Assembly: GCA_050948905.1 (NCBI GenBank)
Contig: JBMNES010000001.1
Span: forward strand, 2,790,001 to 2,854,000
DNA: 64,000 bases
Origin: DTKD01 sp050948905
GTDB lineage: Bacteria > Armatimonadota > UBA5829
Reading direction: 5' to 3'
Shown piece after piece: positions 8,428 to 17,395 of the stretch; position 1 is the first letter of the stretch, and each line of letters opens with the position of its first letter. Both the position numbers and the translations under genes were made by a program. The notes beneath the pieces were generated by a model that saw only the letters and a list, made by a program, of their open reading frames with translations, was not told the origin of the DNA and searched no databases.

Positions 8428-9768
8428 TCAATCCAAAAAGTTGGGATTACTCAGGTTGCGCCTGATTATCGCATTTATTCGCTTTGCTATGGCCTCGCAG
8501 GCAGCGTCCGGGGACTGCTGGCAGAGCCACATCTTGTCGAGTTCCACTCCCATTATAGCGGACACGTCGAGGTTGTTTATATACGGAGAAAACTCCTGCA
8601 CTCGCGCGTATTTCATTTCTTGGAGATGAAGCAGGTTGTTTTTCTCGTCGGGGTAGTCCGGGTTATAGGCGAAAGCGGATGTGATAGCAGGGTCGGTGCT
8701 GACGGGGATGCCGTCGCCGTAGTTTGCCACTAATAATTGGTTGTCTTTTTGCAACAGGTGGCCGATAAATGTCAAAGCCGCCTCGCGATTTGGGGAAGTC
8801 TTTGGGATTGCATAAGACTTGCTTGCGAGCAGGGTCACTCGATTAGGGCCGTGCGGGGCGCTGACGACGTCCCATTCGAGGTCGTTTTGTTCCCTGTATT
8901 GAATCGACATCCAGCGACCGGAGAGAGTCATCGCGACCATTGACGCCCTGAACAGCAGCGCGTCCGTGCCCCATGCGCCTGTCGGGGCCATACTCTGAGC
9001 TTCGCTGGTGGTCGGCATAACGCCGTATTTGAGCCTCAAATCTGCCCAGAACCTGATGCCTTTCTTCACCTCGGGGGAGTTCATCAGACATCGCTTGCCG
9101 TCCTCGCTGAATAATCGCCCGTTATACATCCAGATGAAAAACCACCAGTCGCCGTTGTTGATAAACAGGCCCTTTTGCGACGGAATCTTGCGACCGTTTT
9201 CGTATTTGTATTTTGTGAGTTTTTTGGCGGCCTCAAGGCACTCATCCCACGTCCAGCCCGGTTTGGGATATGGCACACCGGCTTCGCGGAAGAGCTTTTT
9301 GTTGTAGAACATAACAAAAGGCCCGCAGTTTTCTGGTATGCCAACTATTTTGCCGTCGTAATAAATATATGGTGATAGGCTGGGATAGAGCTTGTCGACG
9401 GCGATTTTATATTTAGAGACATACGGAGTCAGATCGAGCAGAACACCGTTTTTGGCGAACAGGCGAATAGTCTGAGGGTCATACAAGGCCATCACATCCG
9501 GAGGCACGTCCCCTGCCAACTGAGTAAGCAGACGCTGGGCCTCGGCTCCCGGGTCGTTTATGACGCTTATGCCGGGGTGGCTGGCCTCGAAGAGCTTGAT
9601 TTGCTCCTTTCGAATTGGGTTAGGATCGACACACCATCGCAGAGATGTCTTGCCTTTGGGTGTTGGGTTGGTGGTCGATGACAGGTAAATACCCAGGCCG
9701 ATAATGGCCATAACCCCGACCGTCACTGCGATAATCGATATTATGTTAGATAGTCTGGTGTTTTCCAA
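8428..9768 (-). CDS. Membrane-anchored sugar-binding protein (family 1 extracellular solute-binding)
   Basis: A 446-residue ABC substrate-binding protein. The only in-frame start before the hydrophobic N-terminus is TTG at 9768, because a stop lies four codons upstream. Residues 9-29 form a membrane segment without a lipobox Cys, so it is either an uncleaved anchor or a signal peptide. The body has the family-1 pattern (PDVMALYDPQTIRLFAKNGVLLDLTPYV and VPYPKPGWTWDECLEAAKKL). It delivers a sugar or polyol to the two permeases downstream (8-base gap). It follows panC by 12 bases, so the transporter shares a transcript with pantothenate genes. Confidence 0.9.
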   Translation of the reverse strand: MENTRLSNIISIIAVTVGVMAIIGLGIYLSSTTNPTPKGKTSLRWCVDPNPIRKEQIKLFEASHPGISVINDPGAEAQRLLTQLAGDVPPDVMALYDPQTIRLFAKNGVLLDLTPYVSKYKIAVDKLYPSLSPYIYYDGKIVGIPENCGPFVMFYNKKLFREAGVPYPKPGWTWDECLEAAKKLTKYKYENGRKIPSQKGLFINNGDWWFFIWMYNGRLFSEDGKRCLMNSPEVKKGIRFWADLRLKYGVMPTTSEAQSMAPTGAWGTDALLFRASMVAMTLSGRWMSIQYREQNDLEWDVVSAPHGPNRVTLLASKSYAIPKTSPNREAALTFIGHLLQKDNQLLVANYGDGIPVSTDPAITSAFAYNPDYPDEKNNLLHLQEMKYARVQEFSPYINNLDVSAIMGVELDKMWLCQQSPDAACEAIAKRINAIIRRNLSNPNFLD

Positions 9769-9780
9769 TGGTCTGTAAAG

Positions 9781-10626
9781 CTAGTCAGTAAGAATGAGAT
9801 TGTCTATCAGTCTGGTCGTGCCTATTCGCACCGCGAGCAAGGCTACAACAGGCCGGTCGATGTTATCAATAGGCAGCAGAGTTTCAGCATCGACCACTAC
9901 CGCATAGTCTATTTCAGCAAGGAGCTGTGATGACAACGTATTGCGTAAGGTTTGCTCCAGCGCCCGCCCATCCCTTTGGCCGGATTCGTAAACGCGCTTT
10001 GCTGCTTTAAGGGCTTCTTGCAGGATAAGAGCGGCCTGCCTCTGATAATCGTTAAGATATCTGTTGCGAGATGATAGCGCAAGGCCGTCTGATTCGCGGA
10101 CGGTTTGAACCTGCACAATTTCTATGGGCACGTTCAAGTCGCGCACCATTTTTTTGATTACCTGAAGCTGCTGGTAGTCCTTTTGGCCGAAATAGGCGCG
10201 GTCGGCCTGGATTATATTAAATAGTTTAAGGCAGACTGTGGCGACGCCTTTGAAATGGCCGGGGCGAGATTCGCCTTCGAGCATCGTAGTGACTCCGCCG
10301 ATTTCTACCCAGCTATCGAAGCCTGGCGGGTACATTTCCTGCGCATCAGGGGCGAAGATCAGATCGACCCCTGCCTGTTCGCATTTGTGGGCGTCGTCTT
10401 CTAAGGTGCGAGGGTATCTGTTGAAATCCTCTGATGGGCCGAATTGGGTCGGGTTTACGAAGACGCTTACCACGACGAAATCGCACTGTCGCCTGGCGTT
10501 TTGAATCAGAGAAAGATGCCCCTCGTGTAGAGCGCCCATCGTCGGCACCAGGCCGATGACCTTGCCGGCGTTTCGTGCATCTGAAATTGCCTGTTTTGTT
10601 TCTGTTATGGTGTGGAGCAGTTTCAC
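9781..10626 (-). CDS. panC: Pantothenate synthetase (pantoate--beta-alanine ligase)
   Basis: A 281-residue enzyme of normal length joining pantoate and beta-alanine with ATP to give pantothenate, the precursor of coenzyme A. The nucleotide-binding motif MGALHEGHLSLI lies near residues 30-41, followed by VSVFVNPTQFGPSEDFNRYPRT, FGQKDYQQL and ALSSRNRYL, all characteristic of PanC. It overlaps panB by 4 bases (ATGA), giving translational coupling of two consecutive pathway steps. panD is not in the window. Confidence 0.98.
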   Translation of the reverse strand: MKLLHTITETKQAISDARNAGKVIGLVPTMGALHEGHLSLIQNARRQCDFVVVSVFVNPTQFGPSEDFNRYPRTLEDDAHKCEQAGVDLIFAPDAQEMYPPGFDSWVEIGGVTTMLEGESRPGHFKGVATVCLKLFNIIQADRAYFGQKDYQQLQVIKKMVRDLNVPIEIVQVQTVRESDGLALSSRNRYLNDYQRQAALILQEALKAAKRVYESGQRDGRALEQTLRNTLSSQLLAEIDYAVVVDAETLLPIDNIDRPVVALLAVRIGTTRLIDNLILTD

Positions 10627-11432
10627 TGCTGGCCTTCCGATTTGCGCTCAGGGTAGCGGAGTTGTTTGATGTCGGTGTTGTATTTTACCAGGGCGTCGAG
10701 AGTCGTTTGCCAAAGGTTGGCGTATTGCTTAACGAATGATGGAACGAACTTGTCGTACATACCGAGCATATCGTGACTGACCAATACGAATCCGTCGCAA
10801 TCCGGGCCGGCTCCGATGCCAATAGTAGGGATGGCAAGAGTTTCGGTTATTTCCTTTGCCAGCGCGGCAGGGATAACTTCGAGAACTACTGCAAATGCGC
10901 CGGCCTCCTGTAAGGCAACGGCTTCGGCGCGAATTCGATCGGCATTTTCCTCGTCTTTGCCCTGCATCTTGTAGCCGCCGAATTGATGTACCGACTGCGG
11001 AGTCAGGCCGACGTGGCCCATAACGGGAATTCCTGCATCGACAATCTTGCGCACGGCGTCAAGGACCTGATGCCCGCCCTCCAGTTTGACTGCATCAACC
11101 CCGGCTTCCTGCATCAATCGACCGGCGTTGCATAGAGCCTGTTCTGCATTGACCTGATACGACATAAAGGGCATATCCGCGACCACCAAAGCCCTCTTCG
11201 CGCCACGGACAACCGCCGCCGAGTGTCGAATCATATCCTCCATAGTAACCATCAGCGTGGTTTCATAGCCGAGCACGACCATGCCGAGGCTGTCGCCGAC
11301 CAGCGCCACGTCAATGCCGGACTCGTCGATTAGCCGGCCTGATGGGTAATCGTAGGCAGTCAGAACCGATATTTTCTCGCCGCTGGCTTTCATCTCCATC
11401 AAACCCGGCGCGGTTATCTTCTTTTTCTCCAT
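10623..11432 (-). CDS. panB: 3-methyl-2-oxobutanoate hydroxymethyltransferase
   Basis: PanB transfers a hydroxymethyl group from methylene-tetrahydrofolate to ketoisovalerate, giving ketopantoate. Conserved parts include MLTAYDYPSGRLIDESGIDVALVGDSLGMV-type N-terminal pattern (YDYPSGRL, VGDSLGMV), VKLEGG, PVMGHVGLTPQS and IGIGAGPDCDGFVLV. I placed the start at ATG 11432, with AGAGAG 7 bases upstream; an in-frame TTG two codons earlier would sit directly on that ribosome site. Length about 269 residues, normal for the family. panC follows with overlap. The use of a folate cofactor fits with folK at the head of the same gene run. Confidence 0.97.
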   Translation of the reverse strand: MEKKKITAPGLMEMKASGEKISVLTAYDYPSGRLIDESGIDVALVGDSLGMVVLGYETTLMVTMEDMIRHSAAVVRGAKRALVVADMPFMSYQVNAEQALCNAGRLMQEAGVDAVKLEGGHQVLDAVRKIVDAGIPVMGHVGLTPQSVHQFGGYKMQGKDEENADRIRAEAVALQEAGAFAVVLEVIPAALAKEITETLAIPTIGIGAGPDCDGFVLVSHDMLGMYDKFVPSFVKQYANLWQTTLDALVKYNTDIKQLRYPERKSEGQQ

Positions 11433-11461
11433 AATCAAGCTCTCTTTTATTTATATGCGCA

Positions 11462-12577
11462 CTATTCTGCGCTCAACGGCTTCATCGCAGAACCAGTATA
11501 CCACCCAAACAAGCTGGAGAGAAAGGCTACATTGCCTCCGAACAGCAATACCTGGGCGCTGCGAACCGGTTCGCACATCAGGGATGCAAACAACACCAAA
11601 GCGACCACAGCGCTGAATATTATCAAAACAGAGCGAGAGAGGCTGCCTTGAATCGCCCCGACCAACAGATAAAAAGCCGCAGCGCCCCAGAAAAAGAACC
11701 CGGAGCCGATTAGCAGCAGTATCCCTACCGGCACCACCGCCCAGTTGCCGCCTGAGTTTTCAAAGACAAGTTCGTTGTCCGGGTGTCTCAGAAGCCCGTT
11801 AATACTCAAAAGCGCACCAGAAAGTGCAGATGCAGCAGCAAGGAATCCGACCAGATTCCAACTCCACTTCGATACCTGTGGAATATAGGTGTGCAGCCAG
11901 GCTATGGGTGTGCCGGGGTAGACCTTTATCAGCATAATCAACAAAAAGACCACGCTCCACCAGATGGCGTTTATTAGCCGCATCTCGACCGGGCTGCGAA
12001 GACGCTCGTTGTTGCTGTTAGTGGATATATGCTTGCTGACCAGTTTGACGAGTTTCTTTTGGGTCTCGTTGTCGTTGGGGTCGAATTGGACGGCGTAGTT
12101 GTAGTATTTTATGGCCGAATTGGTCCTGCCTTGTGCTCTGTAGATGTCGCCAAGCATAGCAGCGGCTTTGGCGTTTCTGGGGTCAATCCGCAATGCTTCT
12201 TTGCAAAATGAAGCAGCAGAGGCCATTCGTTTCTGTATAAAAGCATATTGCGCATCTTTCAGCAGTTGAGCGACACCGCGAGGCGCATGGGGAGGAGGGT
12301 CGGACTTCGTTGCTGTGGCTTTTCGTCTTTGTGATTCTGTTTTGCGTTGTGCTGCATATATATCTAGAGTCTCGTCATAGGCTTTTCGACGCACGGGGTC
12401 TCTGAGAACGTCATAGGCCTCTTTTATCTGCAGAAATAACCTGTGAGACGTGGTCTTGTCCGTTGCTACGTCGGGGTGGTATTTGCGCGCCAATTCACGA
12501 AAGCGGCGTTTGATCTGAGCTTCGCTGGCAGATTTGGGCAGGCCGAGGACTTCGTAGTGAGTTCGAGTGACTTTCAT
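11462..12577 (-). CDS. J-domain and TPR membrane protein
   Basis: A 371-residue protein. Residues 5-70 are a DnaJ domain with the HPD motif at 34-36 that stimulates Hsp70 ATPase. After a charged linker, residues about 105-180 hold two TPR repeats (AASFCKEALRIDPRNAKAAAMLGDIYRAQGRTNSAIKYYNYAVQFDPND region). The C-terminal half has about five membrane segments. The chaperone domain would face the cytoplasm and recruit DnaK to a membrane complex. It overlaps the upstream GspF-like gene by 4 bases, so its partner may be the secretion or pilus platform; that link is inference. No DnaJ G/F or zinc region is present, so it is not the housekeeping DnaJ. Confidence 0.85.
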   Translation of the reverse strand: MKVTRTHYEVLGLPKSASEAQIKRRFRELARKYHPDVATDKTTSHRLFLQIKEAYDVLRDPVRRKAYDETLDIYAAQRKTESQRRKATATKSDPPPHAPRGVAQLLKDAQYAFIQKRMASAASFCKEALRIDPRNAKAAAMLGDIYRAQGRTNSAIKYYNYAVQFDPNDNETQKKLVKLVSKHISTNSNNERLRSPVEMRLINAIWWSVVFLLIMLIKVYPGTPIAWLHTYIPQVSKWSWNLVGFLAAASALSGALLSINGLLRHPDNELVFENSGGNWAVVPVGILLLIGSGFFFWGAAAFYLLVGAIQGSLSRSVLIIFSAVVALVLFASLMCEPVRSAQVLLFGGNVAFLSSLFGWYTGSAMKPLSAE

Positions 12578-13779
12578 TGCCCGGCAATCCCCAGAATGTC
12601 CTTAAAATAACCCGTATAGAAGTTCAATACGATTGAGCCGACTACAGCCCCCGCTATAAGTATCATAACGACATTAAGAGCAATAGCCATCTTGCGGATT
12701 GATGCGTCGACCTCGTCGTCCATATAGTCCGCGACTTTTTCGAGTACCGTATCTGTGCTGCCGGTCCGTTCGCCAACTATCATCATATCCATGACCATCG
12801 GCAAGACCGCTCCCGTTTTGTCGAGAGCCTCAGATAAACTGACGCCGGATCGAATCTCAGGGATGGCTTTTCTCATAGAGCGACCTAAACTGAGATTTCC
12901 GCAGGCATCACAGGCCAAATCTACTGACTCGGGCATCGACAAGCCAGAAGAGTATAGTATTGCCAGCGACTTGCTGAAGCGAGACATAGCAATCTTGTGG
13001 GCGATAGAACCTAAAAAGGGAATCCGTATTTTTATAGTATCCCAGACCAGACGCGGAACGCTGAATTGGAAGACCAGTTTGACTGCAACTATGAATAAAA
13101 CAAGAGCCCCTATTGCCCTGCCAACAGGCTGTAGAACAAGGCCGACAAATGCAGCAAACCCATCATTAACCAGGACGTTGACCTGCGAGATGACCATAGC
13201 GACCAAAAAAGCCATTATTAATACGAATCTTTGATATAAAGTGGCTTTGTCTAACATGCCGCGCACTTTCATCTCATATTCCAACTGCTGCGCGATTCTC
13301 TCGGTCATTTGATCGAGCCTGCCGCCGCTCTCACCTGCCCGAACCAGGGTGATCTGCAACCTGCTGAATACTTTGGGATGTCTTGACAGAGAATCGGAGA
13401 GGCTGCCGCCTGTCGCAGTGCTTTGCTGCGCCTCACGGATTATGACGCCGAAACGGCCGCGGCTGCGACTGCCTATGCTTCTTAAAGATTCGGAAATAGA
13501 CATTCCTGCAGCGAGCAAAGTCGCCAATTGCCTGTAAAATGCCGCGAGCATACGAATGTTTATACCGGTCCATAACGGATACAGGATATATCTGGCAAAT
13601 ACCCCGCCTGATTCGCCTGTTGCGGTCTTCGATGGGCGTGAGGTGGCGGGGGTGATGGTCATAGGAAGATGTCCCATTCCCCTGATGGCCTCTGCAGCGC
13701 CGCGCTCGTCGAGGGCGTCGATGCTGCCCGTGACGGTAGTCCCAGCCCTGTCCTTTGCTTTGTAGTCGAAGAGCGGCAT
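12574..13779 (-). CDS. Type II secretion / type IV pilus inner-membrane platform protein, GspF/PilC family (copy 2)
   Basis: A 401-residue GspF/PilC protein: an N-terminal FDYKAKDRAGTTVTG-type domain, then two T2SSF repeats (FYRQLATLLAAGMSISESL near residue 83 and FSKSLAILYSSGLSMPESVDLA near 270) and three membrane segments, the last at the C-terminus. The family forms the platform that the assembly ATPase turns to build pseudopili or pili. The start ATG directly follows the stop of a second, diverged GspF gene (TAG-ATG). No ATPase, pilin or prepilin peptidase gene is in the window. Confidence 0.92.
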   Translation of the reverse strand: MPLFDYKAKDRAGTTVTGSIDALDERGAAEAIRGMGHLPMTITPATSRPSKTATGESGGVFARYILYPLWTGINIRMLAAFYRQLATLLAAGMSISESLRSIGSRSRGRFGVIIREAQQSTATGGSLSDSLSRHPKVFSRLQITLVRAGESGGRLDQMTERIAQQLEYEMKVRGMLDKATLYQRFVLIMAFLVAMVISQVNVLVNDGFAAFVGLVLQPVGRAIGALVLFIVAVKLVFQFSVPRLVWDTIKIRIPFLGSIAHKIAMSRFSKSLAILYSSGLSMPESVDLACDACGNLSLGRSMRKAIPEIRSGVSLSEALDKTGAVLPMVMDMMIVGERTGSTDTVLEKVADYMDDEVDASIRKMAIALNVVMILIAGAVVGSIVLNFYTGYFKDILGIAGQ

Positions 13780-15048
13780 CTACATTAACCCTCCAGCGGC
13801 TCCAAACAGCAGTTTATTAAAATAGGAATATGCCAGAAGTATCGTTAAAATCCCACTGACAGCGATTTGAAACGTGATAAATGCGCTAATCGAAAATGTC
13901 TTGCCCAGCGTTTTTTGCTGGCCCGCACGGTCCTGATATATACGAGCGAGCTGGCTAAATGCATTCGGCAGATTTCCGGAACGCTCGCCAGCAACCGTGA
14001 GGCCGATGTCGTCGTTTTCAAATAAACCGGCAGCGTTGAGCCTCGCCGACGGTCCCTCTGACGCACCTGCTTGAGGCGCAACGGCCTTAAGCCTGCGGGC
14101 TACTGCGTAATTGTGAGCCGTAAGGCTGGCGGCGATCCAGGCAGTATCAGGACTGACCCCGGCGGCATATAATCGATCCATAGCGCGCAAAAACCTCGAT
14201 ACAGAACGATATTTATGCAGTTTTCCCCAAACGGGCACAATCAAAAGAGCCTCGTCAAGCGCAGCTCGAACAGATGGGATTCTTTTTATGGCCGTCCATA
14301 CTAGGAATGCGACGCCAACGCCAACGGCGATCGGGAGCCATTTGATTAGCGAGGAGATTATAGATGCCACTACGAGGGAAAGCGCGTTCTGGGAAGGGCT
14401 CTCCATACTGAGAAGCGGGGACAGAATCTTTGACAGGTCGCATAAGGGTACCGTCAACAAGCCAAATACTACGGTCAGTTTGGTAATTCCCCACCAGATG
14501 CTGCCGTATCTGGCGTCCTTAGCCTCCGCTTCGAGATCGTCTGCAACTTCCTCAATAGCTATCTCAAGAGTGCCGGACAGCTCTCCGGTCCACAGGGAAG
14601 CGACAGTCCAGGCCGGGAAGATGCCGGGGTATGCGGCCATCGCAGCGGATAGGCTTCTTCCAGATTGCACCGCGCTGCACATCTCCGGCAAAACGCGGCG
14701 GAGGTGGCGTTGGCGGGTGTGCTTTAAAATATCCGAAAGGGATTGATAGACCGGTTGGCCGGATTTAACTAAACTGGCCAGTTGTCTGAAAAACATAGCC
14801 AGGCTGGCTAATGGGACCGCTGATCGAACTGAGACTGGGGTTGCGGTAGCCGTTCGAGTGGCTCGGGATGCAACTGCGGGGGCCTGAGTTGCCGTTGACG
14901 CAGGTCGAGGTGCGGTCGATCGGATAGTCTGCACCGAATACCCCATTTTTACGAGATTATTTGCCACCTGGGACTCGTCGCGGGCGTCCATCGCTCCGCG
15001 AACGACTCTCCCATTTTTATCGGTCGCCTCGTATCTGAATAACGCCAT
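13780..15048 (-). CDS. GspF/PilC-family platform protein (copy 1, diverged)
   Basis: About 422 residues from ATG 15048 (MALFRYEATDKNG), which overlaps the folK stop as TAATG; an upstream in-frame start at 15075 would lie inside folK and lengthen the conserved N-terminus. The N-terminal domain is followed by a Ser/Thr/Pro/Ala-rich linker of about 45 residues (55-100) and two T2SSF repeats. The second repeat is weaker than in the neighbouring copy and contains an extra stretch near residues 315-330. Two different GspF proteins next to each other suggest a heteromeric platform or two alternative machines. Confidence 0.88.
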   Translation of the reverse strand: MALFRYEATDKNGRVVRGAMDARDESQVANNLVKMGYSVQTIRSTAPRPASTATQAPAVASRATRTATATPVSVRSAVPLASLAMFFRQLASLVKSGQPVYQSLSDILKHTRQRHLRRVLPEMCSAVQSGRSLSAAMAAYPGIFPAWTVASLWTGELSGTLEIAIEEVADDLEAEAKDARYGSIWWGITKLTVVFGLLTVPLCDLSKILSPLLSMESPSQNALSLVVASIISSLIKWLPIAVGVGVAFLVWTAIKRIPSVRAALDEALLIVPVWGKLHKYRSVSRFLRAMDRLYAAGVSPDTAWIAASLTAHNYAVARRLKAVAPQAGASEGPSARLNAAGLFENDDIGLTVAGERSGNLPNAFSQLARIYQDRAGQQKTLGKTFSISAFITFQIAVSGILTILLAYSYFNKLLFGAAGGLM

Positions 15049-15560
15049 TATCCAGCCCCGTCGACCCAGTCCCAACCGGGTCCGTGATATAATGTGACAC
15101 CCTCTGACGGCACTAATCGAACTGCATCCTCGGCGCTAAGCCCATCTGCAACTTCCACATCCGGGGCTATTTCCGCAAGCGGCACAAGCACGAACGCGCG
15201 CTGCAGCATAGAAGGGTGCGGTAGTGTCAGCGTGGTCTCCGAGATTTCGACGTCCTCATATAGCAAGATATCTATGTCTATGACCCTCGGACCCCAGCGA
15301 ATTGTTCTCTCGCGACCCAGTTTGCGCTCCACAGAATTGCATAAAGCTAGAAGTTCGTACGGAGACAAATCCGTTTCTACGGCGATTACAGCGTTGAGGA
15401 AATCAGGCTGATCGGTGTAACCTACGGGCTTAGTGGCGTACAGCGATGAGGCGGCAGTTAGCTCACAGCCGCCGGTTTCAAGCAGCCGCACCGCCTGCCT
15501 AATAGTCTTCTCCTTATCCCCGATATTGGCCCCCAGGGCCAGATATGCCCAGCGTCCCAT
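15048..15560 (-). CDS. folK: 2-amino-4-hydroxy-6-hydroxymethyldihydropteridine pyrophosphokinase
   Basis: HPPK transfers pyrophosphate from ATP to the pterin alcohol in folate synthesis. The 170-residue protein has the family blocks YLALGANIGDKEKTI, YATKPVGYTDQPDFLNAV, RTIRWGPRVIDIDILLY and LPHPSMLQRAFVLVPLAEIAP, including the DIDIL magnesium site. The ATG at 15560 has no ribosome site; an extended -10 element ends 8 bases upstream, so the mRNA may be leaderless. It is the first gene of a near-gapless minus-strand run ending at 3582. folP and folB are not next to it. Confidence 0.96.
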   Translation of the reverse strand: MGRWAYLALGANIGDKEKTIRQAVRLLETGGCELTAASSLYATKPVGYTDQPDFLNAVIAVETDLSPYELLALCNSVERKLGRERTIRWGPRVIDIDILLYEDVEISETTLTLPHPSMLQRAFVLVPLAEIAPDVEVADGLSAEDAVRLVPSEGVTLYHGPGWDWVDGAG

Positions 15561-15568
15561 TTTGCCAT

Positions 15569-15577
15569 ATTATACCA
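15569..15577 (-). promoter_or_regulatory. Extended -10 promoter of folK, near-leaderless
   Basis: On the minus strand TGGTATAAT, a perfect extended -10. Transcription would start about 6-7 bases downstream, at or within 2 bases of the folK ATG. No clear -35 was seen. Confidence 0.55.
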
Positions 15578-15618
15578 GAAGCAGGGTAAAATAAGTGTGT
15601 GGATGATTGGAGGCAGAC

Positions 15619-16200
15619 ATGGTGAGACCCATATCAGGATATATAAGATTATGGCTGCCCATCGTCGCATTGGCGGCTTTAATGACCAGCTCTGGCAACA
15701 TTGCATATGCACAGAGTTGCCCTATAGGTGGTTATACAATAACCGCATGTCCGGTTATTTCGGACGCTGTAATACGAGACAAAATAGCCTCTCGTCTATC
15801 GGGGTCTGTAGCGTCAACTCGATACCCTGTGCGGGTGTCGGTCTGCGAGGGAGTGGTTACGCTGACCGGGACGGTGCAAACCATCGGCCAAAGGGATATG
15901 GCTACGGTGCTGGCGTCCTCGGTTCCCGGGGTGATCTCCATTTCGAACCAGTTGACAGTCGATCCCTCCCTTGCCGACGATTTGTTTCTGATGGGCGAAG
16001 TGAGAAGGGCTTTTAATAAGTCCTATATCGACTCAAAACAGGTGAGAGTCGCGGTCTCTGAAGGCGTCGTGCAGCTTACCGGAAATGTAACCACCGAAGT
16101 TGACAGGGAACAGGCGACCCAAATCGCCGCATCGGTTCCGGGAGTAGCGGCTGTATACAATAATCTCACGGTGCGTGGGCCTGCGGGATCGCCGTTTTGA
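15619..16200 (+). CDS. Secreted protein with two BON domains
   Basis: I chose ATG 15619 (GGAGG about 6 bases upstream) over an upstream in-frame TTG. The 193-residue product has a signal peptide ending near residue 31 (NIAYAQS), then two BON domains: about residues 45-115 (VVTLTGTVQTIGQRDMATVLA) and 120-190 (VVQLTGNVTTEVDREQATQIA). BON domains bind phospholipid surfaces; OsmY-type proteins with two BON domains sit in the periplasm and respond to envelope stress. Divergent from folK, with only 58 bases between. It converges on the DUF5666-type gene. Confidence 0.88.
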   Translation: MVRPISGYIRLWLPIVALAALMTSSGNIAYAQSCPIGGYTITACPVISDAVIRDKIASRLSGSVASTRYPVRVSVCEGVVTLTGTVQTIGQRDMATVLASSVPGVISISNQLTVDPSLADDLFLMGEVRRAFNKSYIDSKQVRVAVSEGVVQLTGNVTTEVDREQATQIAASVPGVAAVYNNLTVRGPAGSPF

Positions 16201-16205
16201 GCTGC

Positions 16206-16254
16206 GTGGGTGACGACTCGAAAGCCGGATCGCCACCCACCCTCTGCATTTTCT
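16206..16254 (+). terminator. Hairpin in convergent region after BON gene
   Basis: GTGGGTG (16206-16212) pairs with CACCCAC (16234-16240) around a 21-base loop; TTTT follows at 16249-16252 after a 9-base gap. A modest terminator candidate between two converging genes. Confidence 0.4.
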
Positions 16255-16263
16255 ACCTTTTCA

Positions 16264-17217
16264 CTACGGCGATACTGCGATGATCTGTATATGCTGGGCG
16301 GCGTAGCCGGAGGCGAGGTTGCCGTAGCCGCTCATATTTATCCGAGTCCCGGGTTTCAGGTCAAGAAACGTCTTTTTGATCTGCTGGAACTGGATCACGG
16401 TATCGTCATCACAGGATACGACCGCCGTAGTCACTCGACCGGTCATTTTGAATGTGCGCGAGGGGTAGTCGATCTGTTGAATCACCCCGACGACGCTGGT
16501 AGGGATCATCGGGACGGCATTTGCCGCTTCACTGGCAGTCCGCAGCACCCTCACGGCGCTGGCCTGCACCACGAACGGGGCGACTTCGTTGCCAGCAACC
16601 CAAATAGCATCCCCCTGATTCAGTGACGCCAGGCTGGCGCGCACGGTACCCCTGACCATTATCGCCGTGTTGACGTTAATGGTAAATGAACCTCCAGAAG
16701 TTTGAAGTTTGATCTGGCGGCCCCTGTAGTCTACGTCGCTGATAAGCCCTTTGCCCTGCCATGTTGCTTCGGCAATGGGTGAGACAGCTTGGGCAGAGGC
16801 CGATTGTTCGGGCTGTGCTGGCTGCTGAGTTATATCAGGCGGGATCTCCTTTTCGACCACAATTTTTATCTCCTTTTCAGGAGCAGCACTCGGCGGGGCG
16901 CTTCTATCAGCAGGAGACGCAAGCACCCGGACCCTTGAGGCCACTATATGGCCCGGTTTAGACAAATAGCCATAAACGCGCACTTGGTCCCCCACTTCCG
17001 GCTGCGCGTTTGTCGCCCCCGCCTGCGTAAACATCTGAGCTCCGGAGGTATCTATTTCATATACGACATTGTCCCTGCCCAGGAAATACATCGTATTAGC
17101 ATCAATTCGAGTCACGGTACCTGTTGCCAGCCAGCCACCACCAGTGGCTGATAGGCAAACCGCGTTCAACGCAAATATTCCCAAGAGGATAAAGCCAAGA
17201 ACACTTGCTCGTCGCAT
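16264..17217 (-). CDS. Secreted protein with three DUF5666-like OB repeats
   Basis: A 317-residue protein with a signal peptide (about residues 1-24). I see three similar beta-rich units, about residues 30-98, 150-222 and 235-315; each opens with a G-x-V/I-x-x-I/V-D pattern (ATGTVTRIDANT, KGLISDVDYRGR, VGVIQQIDYPSR) and ends in a strand such as ASRVRVL or ASAVRVL. This is the look of DUF5666-type OB folds. A proline/glutamate-rich linker (about 100-148) separates units one and two. No catalytic residues are evident; a binding or structural role in the periplasm is likely. Its start is divergent from the marR-like operon. Confidence 0.75.
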   Translation of the reverse strand: MRRASVLGFILLGIFALNAVCLSATGGGWLATGTVTRIDANTMYFLGRDNVVYEIDTSGAQMFTQAGATNAQPEVGDQVRVYGYLSKPGHIVASRVRVLASPADRSAPPSAAPEKEIKIVVEKEIPPDITQQPAQPEQSASAQAVSPIAEATWQGKGLISDVDYRGRQIKLQTSGGSFTINVNTAIMVRGTVRASLASLNQGDAIWVAGNEVAPFVVQASAVRVLRTASEAANAVPMIPTSVVGVIQQIDYPSRTFKMTGRVTTAVVSCDDDTVIQFQQIKKTFLDLKPGTRINMSGYGNLASGYAAQHIQIIAVSP

Positions 17218-17395
17218 CGCCTAAGCCTCCCCTGAACCAAAACAAATTCGCATGCGATTGGTTCCTATTGCAGGTGTACCCTGCGAGAAGTAGGAATAAA
17301 CTGTGGCCGGCTGCCAGTAAACCTCGGTTTGAGTTCCATGAAAAAATGTTTTAATTATTTTGCTGTAGAGCTGGTTTAGTTTGAGGTTGCAGTGG

